Below, piece by piece: positions 5,443 to 9,114 of a DNA stretch of 11,243 bases (within the stretch, counting starts at the first letter, position 1; each line of letters starts with the position of its first letter). The DNA is taken from positions 1-11,243 of the forward strand of contig CAIPMZ010000119.1 of assembly GCA_903866285.1 (NCBI GenBank). Reading direction: 5' to 3'. Under the pieces are notes generated by a model. The model made no database searches, had not been told where the DNA came from, and saw only the letters and a list, made by a program, of their open reading frames with translations. The position numbers and the translations under genes were made by a program. The DNA comes from an uncultured bacterium. GTDB lineage: Bacteria; Patescibacteriota; Minisyncoccia; Moranbacterales; GWC2-37-73.

Positions 5443-6900
5443 ATGATTAAAGAACTTCATCAAAAATTAATCAACAAAGAAATCACTGCGACCCAACTTA
5501 CGCAGGATTATTTTGACGTGATTTTAAAAAAGGATGGTGAAATTGGGGCTTATCTGACATTGACAAAGGAGTTAGCGCTGGAGCAAGCGCAGTTAGTGGA
5601 CGAGAAAATTGCGCGCGGGCAGGAAATTGGACTGCTGGAAGGAATTCCGGGGGCGATTAAGGATATGCTTTGCGTCGAAGGATATCGGACGACGGCTGGT
5701 TCAAAAATTTTAGATAATTATCTGGCGCCTTATGATGCAACGGTAATTAAAAAACTAAAAGAAGGTGGCGCAATAATTTTAGGTAAAACGAATCAAGATG
5801 AATTTGCAATGGGTTCGTCAACGGAAAATAGCGCTTATCAAGTAACCAGAAATCCAGTTGATCTTTCAAGAGTGCCGGGCGGTTCTTCGGGTGGGAGCGC
5901 GGCGGCAGTAGCTGGCGGTGAGGCGGTGTGGTCGTTGGGCACGGATACAGGCGGTTCAATTCGGCAGCCTGCTTCTTTTTGCGGGGTGGTAGGACTTAAA
6001 CCTACTTATGGTCGGGTTTCGCGCTATGGCGCAATTGCAATGGCTTCAAGCCTGGATCAAATTGGACCGTTTACCCAAACCGTCGAAGATGCGGCGATTG
6101 TGCTGTCGGCGATTGCGGGAGAAGATCCGCTGGACGCGACGAGCGCTAAAAGTAGCGATAAAAAATTTGAAGATTATTTAACGGGCGAGATTGCGGGTAA
6201 GGTGATTGGCGTGCCGAAAGAATACGTGGAGAAATTAGAGGGCGAGATTTTGGAAGTTTTTGAAAAATCAGTGGAAAAATTTAAAGCCCTTGGCGCTAAG
6301 ATTGAAACGATTAGTCTGCCACATACTCAATATGCTTTGCCAGTTTACTATATTTTAATGACGAGCGAAGTTAGTTCTAATTTAGCTAAATTTGACGGCG
6401 TTAAGTTTGGCATGCGCGCGGATGATCTATTGGATTCTGGCGTTAGCGACAATGAATTACCGAAAAATCTTTTAGAAACTTATTTAGATACGCGCAAAAT
6501 CGGTTTTGGCGACGAAGTTAAGCGCCGAATTATGCTCGGGACTTACGCCTTAAGTGCTGGTTATTATGATGCTTATTATCTAAAAGCGCAGAAAGTCCGC
6601 GCCCTGATTCGGCGTGATTTTGAAAAAGCTTATGAGAAAGTCGATTTAATTTATTGCCCGACTTGTCCAGAGGTAGCCTTTAAATTTGGCGAAAAAACGA
6701 CTGATCCGCTTAAGATGTATCTCTCGGATATTTTTACAATTTCCGTAAATTTAGCTGGGGTGCCAGCAATTTCTTTTCCGATTGGCTTTTTAGAAATCGA
6801 AGGTAAGAAGCTGCCAATTGGCGGACAACTGATTGGGAAATGGTTTGATGAGGAAGGAATTTTAAATGCAGCGGATGCGTTTGAGAGAAACAGGGAGTAA
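5443..6900 (+). CDS. gatA: Asp-tRNA(Asn)/Glu-tRNA(Gln) amidotransferase subunit A
   Basis: A 485-residue amidase-signature enzyme of standard GatA length. It hydrolyses glutamine and sends the ammonia through a tunnel to GatB, where the mischarged aminoacyl-tRNA is amidated. The Ser-cisSer-Lys triad is present: Lys73 (GAIKDM), Ser148 in the signature GGSSGGSAAAVAGG, and Ser172 (GTDTGGSIRQP). The spacing is the same as in S. aureus GatA (Lys79, Ser154, Ser178). Also seen are LKPTYGRVSRYGAIAMASSLDQIGP and, near the end, NLAGVPAISFPIGF and the typical LIGKWFDEEGILNAADAFER. Together with gatC it implies tRNA-dependent Gln or Asn formation. The start ATG agrees with the family N-terminus. Translation presumably does not depend on Shine-Dalgarno pairing, as none is visible. 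Confidence 0.97.
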   Translation: MIKELHQKLINKEITATQLTQDYFDVILKKDGEIGAYLTLTKELALEQAQLVDEKIARGQEIGLLEGIPGAIKDMLCVEGYRTTAGSKILDNYLAPYDATVIKKLKEGGAIILGKTNQDEFAMGSSTENSAYQVTRNPVDLSRVPGGSSGGSAAAVAGGEAVWSLGTDTGGSIRQPASFCGVVGLKPTYGRVSRYGAIAMASSLDQIGPFTQTVEDAAIVLSAIAGEDPLDATSAKSSDKKFEDYLTGEIAGKVIGVPKEYVEKLEGEILEVFEKSVEKFKALGAKIETISLPHTQYALPVYYILMTSEVSSNLAKFDGVKFGMRADDLLDSGVSDNELPKNLLETYLDTRKIGFGDEVKRRIMLGTYALSAGYYDAYYLKAQKVRALIRRDFEKAYEKVDLIYCPTCPEVAFKFGEKTTDPLKMYLSDIFTISVNLAGVPAISFPIGFLEIEGKKLPIGGQLIGKWFDEEGILNAADAFERNRE

Positions 6901-7062
6901 ATAATTTTCAATTTACAATTTTCAATTTTTAATTAATTTTCAATTTTTAATTTTTAATTTTGAATCAATTTTTAATGAATTAATTTTTTAAAACATTAAA
7001 ATATTGGAACATTCGAATTTCATTCGAAATTCAAAATTCATAATTCGAAATTTTTCAAATTC
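6901..7062. repeat. Heptad inverted-repeat spacer after gatA
   Basis: The left half holds TTTTCAA/TTTACAA/TTTTTAA units. The centre has TTTTAATG (about 6970-6977) pairing with CATTAAAA (about 6993-7000), followed by ATATTGGAACATTCG. The right half holds TTCGAAA/TTCAAAA units. It has the same design as the spacers before gatC and gatA. It runs right up to the GTG start of the next gene, leaving no room for a separate leader. Confidence 0.85.
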
Positions 7063-7593
7063 GTGGAATACGACATCACCATGTTAATTGAAGTTTTTGC
7101 TACCTCATTTAAGGCGTTTTATCATTCGTCGTTTTTCTTGGGCCTTAAAATTTTGGCCGGGATTTATTTGGCGGTTCTTTTGCTTGATGTAGTTTTACTG
7201 TTGATTTTGAAAGGGGTTTCAGCTAAATATCGCGTGGGCTTAAGGGGCGCAGATGTGCCAGTGATTTCGAAAAAGAAATTATTTAAAAGCTGGGCGGCTA
7301 TTGTCGCGAGACTTGAAAGTAAAAATGCTTCTCAATATAAGGTTGCGATTATTGAAGCTGATGCCTTGGCGGAAGAATTTTTAAGTGGCATTGGTTATAA
7401 GGGTGAGAACATGACGCAGAAATTAGAGCAAGTCGGGCAGTCTCATTTAGATGAACATCGCGAGACGCTAACTGAGGTGCATAAACTTCGCAATCGGATT
7501 GTCCATGAGGCTGATTTTGAGGTTGACTACCAGACAGCTAAAGAAGCGCTGGCGGTTTATGAAAACTTTTTGAAATATTTAGACTTTTTATAG
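7063..7593 (+). CDS. Membrane-anchored protein with HEPN-like C-terminal domain
   Basis: A 176-residue protein of unrecognised family. One strong membrane helix lies at about residues 25-50 (FLGLKILAGIYLAVLLLDVVLLLIL). After a basic linker comes a helical, soluble domain (about 85-176) with the segment HKLRNRIVHEADFEVDYQTAKEALAVYENFLKYL. R143-N144-R145-I146-V147-H148 fits the Rx4H motif of HEPN domains, with the polar Asn that often follows the Arg. Many HEPN proteins are RNases; others only bind nucleic acid or nucleotide. The proposed start is GTG 7063; ATG 7081 (Met7) is possible and would not change the domains. No antitoxin-like partner (such as a MNT nucleotidyltransferase) is adjacent, so a toxin role is not supported. 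The gene is real by length and composition; function is inference. Confidence 0.8.
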   Translation: MEYDITMLIEVFATSFKAFYHSSFFLGLKILAGIYLAVLLLDVVLLLILKGVSAKYRVGLRGADVPVISKKKLFKSWAAIVARLESKNASQYKVAIIEADALAEEFLSGIGYKGENMTQKLEQVGQSHLDEHRETLTEVHKLRNRIVHEADFEVDYQTAKEALAVYENFLKYLDFL

Positions 7594-7684
7594 AAGGGAT
7601 AAACGGGAGGAAGGGGGAGAGGGGGTGGAAATGAAAAAATGGGGTTTTGGCGAAATTGGGGTGCTTGGGAGGTTGGGGAAAATA
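7594..7684 (+). other. G-rich spacer before the terminator
   Basis: The + strand here is rich in G runs (for example GGAAGGGGGAGAGGGGG and four runs of three to four G at about 7641-7678). It could form a G-quadruplex, but the loops are uneven and one is long. No convincing gene was seen. Confidence 0.4.
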
Positions 7685-7717
7685 AAAAAAGTATTCAGCT
7701 TGACTGAATACTTTTTT
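7685..7717. terminator. Bidirectional rho-independent terminator
   Basis: A perfect 14-bp stem, AAAAAAGTATTCAG (7685-7698) with CTGAATACTTTTTT (7704-7717), and a 5-base loop CTTGA. T runs follow on both strands. It sits between the converging + strand gene (ending 7593) and the - strand tRNA genes (last one ending 7725), so it can end both transcripts. Confidence 0.92.
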
Positions 7718-7724
7718 CTTTATG

Positions 7725-7798
7725 CGGGGACGGCCGGACTCGAACCGGTGACCTACTGCGTGACAGGCAGTCGCTCTAACCAACTGAGCTACGCCCCC
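7725..7798 (-). tRNA. tRNA-Asp (anticodon GTC)
   Basis: A complete 74-base cloverleaf on the - strand. The acceptor stem is GGGGGCG/CGTCCCC with one G-U pair. The D arm is TAGCTCAGTTGGTTAGAGC. The anticodon stem-loop ACTGC-CTGTCAC-GCAGT gives anticodon GTC, and the T loop is TTCGAGT. The discriminator base is G73, as expected for Asp. The 3' CCA is not encoded (GCAT follows the stem), so a CCA-adding enzyme is needed. It is the last gene of the tRNA operon, about 8 bases from the terminator stem. Confidence 0.96.
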
Positions 7799-7805
7799 GT
7801 GGGTT

Positions 7806-7870
7806 GTATTATGTATTATGTATTATGGTATTTATACAAAATACTTCATACAAAATACTTTATACTATCT
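7806..7870. repeat. Heptad inverted-repeat spacer between tRNA-Asp and tRNA-Met
   Basis: Three exact GTATTAT units (7806-7826) are followed by the mirrored words on the other strand (read in reverse: AGTATAA, AGTATTT, TGTATGA, AGTATTT, TGTATAA). It has the same two-halves design as the protein-gene spacers, here within a tRNA transcript. Confidence 0.75.
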
Positions 7871-7874
7871 CAAG

Positions 7875-7948
7875 TAGCAGGGGCGAGACTCGGACTCGCG
7901 ACCCCAGCCTTATGAAGGCTGTGCTCTAACCAACTGAGCTACCCTGCC
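7875..7948 (-). tRNA. tRNA-Met (elongator, anticodon CAT)
   Basis: A 74-base cloverleaf. The acceptor stem is GGCAGGG/CCCTGCT with a G1-U72 wobble. The anticodon stem-loop CAGCC-TTCATAA-GGCTG gives CAT. The D arm, variable loop (GGGGTC) and discriminator A73 resemble elongator tRNA-Met more than the Ile2 (lysidine) tRNA that also has CAT, but Ile2 cannot be fully excluded by eye. The T loop reads TCCGAGT, so position 55 is C instead of the nearly universal U (pseudouridine 55). No CCA is encoded. Confidence 0.88.
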
Positions 7949-7960
7949 CTGCCCATAGCA

Positions 7961-8033
7961 GAAATTACAAACATCAAATAATAAATACCAAAATGATAAA
8001 AATTGGAATTTAAAATTTGTTTTTTGTAATTTC
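7961..8033. repeat. Inverted-repeat spacer between tRNA-Met and tRNA-fMet
   Basis: GAAATTACAAA (7961-7971) is the exact reverse complement of TTTGTAATTTC (8023-8033). Between them lie degenerate 7-base words (ACAAACA, TCAAATA, ATAAATA, CCAAAAT) and the recurring AATTGGAATT word. It has the same design as the other spacers. Confidence 0.75.
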
Positions 8034-8048
8034 AAACTTATTTGCCTG

Positions 8049-8122
8049 TTGCGGGAGTAGGATTCGAACCTACGACCTCGTGGTTATGAGCCACGCGAGC
8101 TGCCAGACTGCTCCATCCCGCT
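8049..8122 (-). tRNA. Initiator tRNA-fMet (anticodon CAT)
   Basis: A 74-base cloverleaf with the initiator D arm TGGAGCAGTCTGGCAGCTCG and anticodon loop CTCATAA. Positions 1 and 72 are A and A, so they cannot pair; lack of a Watson-Crick 1:72 pair is the initiator mark needed for formylation. The anticodon stem is CGTGG/CCACG, so pairs 30:40 and 31:39 are G-C but 29:41 is U-A, instead of the usual three G-C pairs. The T loop is TTCGAAT and the discriminator A73; CCA is not encoded. It is the first gene of the tRNA operon. Its first three bases can also pair into the leader hairpin at 8120-8150. Confidence 0.95.
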
Positions 8123-8234
8123 ACGTAAAATTGCTTCGCAATCACGTAGCACGCTACGTAAAATTGCTTCGCAATCACGTAGCACGCTACGTAAAATTGC
8201 TTCGCAATCACGTAGCACGCTACGTAAAATTGCC
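8120..8234 (-). repeat. 33-base tandem hairpin repeat in the tRNA operon leader
   Basis: Three identical 33-base units (8121-8153, 8154-8186, 8187-8219) and the first 14 bases of a fourth (8220-8233). Each unit forms a hairpin: GCTACGT pairs with ACGTAGC (7 bp), then ATTGC-TTC-GCAAT (5 bp). The array lies between the tRNA promoter and the 5' end of tRNA-fMet, so it should be transcribed as three stem-loops ahead of the tRNA. Units touch without spacers, which rules out a CRISPR array. Confidence 0.93.
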
Positions 8235-8281
8235 TTGAAAGCAAAGGCTACCTGATAATGCAAATCACGATAACATTCCTT

Positions 8282-8309
8282 ATTATACGGGTTTTTTAAA
8301 TTATGTCAA
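8282..8309 (-). promoter_or_regulatory. Sigma-70-type promoter for the tRNA operon
   Basis: On the - strand a consensus -35 TTGACA (8304-8309) is separated by 16 bases from a consensus -10 TATAAT (8282-8287). Transcription should start near 8275, giving a leader of about 150 bases before tRNA-fMet, then tRNA-Met and tRNA-Asp up to the terminator. Confidence 0.85.
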
Positions 8310-8336
8310 TTTAAGGCCAAGAAAATGAGTTTTCGC

Positions 8337-8365
8337 TTGCCTTTAGAGGGTTTTTCCGCTACAAT
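8337..8365 (+). promoter_or_regulatory. Sigma-70-type promoter for the 8484 gene
   Basis: TTGCCT (8337-8342), a 17-base spacer, and TACAAT (8360-8365) on the + strand. It faces away from the tRNA promoter, making a divergent pair about 30 bases apart. The expected start near 8372 gives a leader of about 110 bases before the ATG at 8484. Confidence 0.65.
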
Positions 8366-8483
8366 AGATAAGTATTAAAAAGTGGAAATAATGTGAAATT
8401 AAATAAATTAAGGTGGTTGCATTATCGGAACGGAGCTTGGTTTAGGAAGCGTAATTGGGTTAATCTAATAGTCCTAAAAAGTA

Positions 8484-8864
8484 ATGACACTAAAAGCCTA
8501 TCTTTGGGGCATGAGAATTAGTTGGGTGGTCTCGTTGACTGCTTGGGTCTTGGTTTTTCTACGGATTGATCCAGAGACCGCTGGGATTTCGGGTTTAGTT
8601 CTTTTTTATTTTAGCGCGCTACTTTTGTTGGCGAGTACTTTTGTGCTGATGTTAACTTGGATTTGGGGCAAGTTTCAAAAGGACGAAGATTTAGCGCTAG
8701 CTTACGTAAATATTAGTTTCAGACAAGGCACCCTGTTGGCGATTTTAACTATTTTACTTTTGGTCTTGCAACAAAATCGAATGCTAACGTGGTGGGACAG
8801 TGCGCTGAGTGTGGCGGGAATATTTTTGGTAGAATTATATTTTTTAACCCGGAGGGGAAGTTAG
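8484..8864 (+). CDS. Small four-helix membrane protein, function unknown
   Basis: A 126-residue, strongly hydrophobic protein. Four membrane helices can be drawn at about residues 12-28, 36-61, 82-97 and 104-121. A polar loop between helices 2 and 3 (GKFQKDEDLALAYVNISFRQG, 62-82) and a C-terminal TRRGS suggest both ends lie in the cytoplasm by the positive-inside rule. I do not recognise a family; no catalytic or transport motif is visible. An in-frame TAA at 8475 makes ATG 8484 the first possible Met. The gene is likely read from the promoter at 8337-8365. A 14-base direct repeat (GGGGAAGTTAGGGT, 8854-8867 and 8872-8885) spans its stop codon. Confidence 0.75.
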   Translation: MTLKAYLWGMRISWVVSLTAWVLVFLRIDPETAGISGLVLFYFSALLLLASTFVLMLTWIWGKFQKDEDLALAYVNISFRQGTLLAILTILLLVLQQNRMLTWWDSALSVAGIFLVELYFLTRRGS

Positions 8865-8885
8865 GGTGATTGGGGAAGTTAGGGT

Positions 8886-9114
8886 TTTTAGGGAGATAAT
8901 TTTAAAATAACCAAGATACAAGATACAATAACCAAATAAAATTCAATAATCAAAACTCAAACATTCAAACCTTTTGTATTTTTGAATATTGGAATTTGAA
9001 ATTTTTTTGTGATTTGTATCTTGATGTTTGTATCTTAGCAATTGTGTTTTGAATAGAAATATTTATTAATTAAGAAAATGTAATTAGTTTAAATTGGAAA
9101 TTAAAAATAATATT
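8886..9114. repeat. Heptad inverted-repeat spacer before gyrB
   Basis: AAGATACAAGATACAA (8913-8928) on the left is mirrored by TTTGTATCTT-type words on the right (about 9013-9036). Between them lie degenerate TTCAATA/ATCAAAA/CTCAAAC words, then TGAATATTGGAATTTGAAA. It has the same layout as the other spacers. From 9046 to the gyrB start the DNA is AT-rich; no clear promoter or Shine-Dalgarno sequence can be named. Confidence 0.75.

Noticed and set aside
5440..5445. TATAAT overlapping the gatA start codon as a promoter
   Set aside because: It would start transcription inside gatA, there is no good -35, and such words are frequent in AT-rich DNA.
7063..7593. HEPN-MNT toxin-antitoxin module
   Set aside because: There is no nucleotidyltransferase or other antitoxin-like gene next to it, and the membrane helix is unlike the usual HEPN toxins.
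7538..7915. Open frames covering the terminator and the tRNA-Asp/tRNA-Met genes
   Set aside because: They overlap well-supported tRNAs and the terminator, have no recognisable domain, and are explained by chance.
8120..8234. CRISPR array
   Set aside because: The 33-base repeats follow each other directly with no unique spacers, and no cas gene is near.
8017..8244. Short open frames on both strands over the repeat array
   Set aside because: They run through tRNA-fMet and the tandem hairpins; the repeated peptide comes from the repeat, not from a gene.
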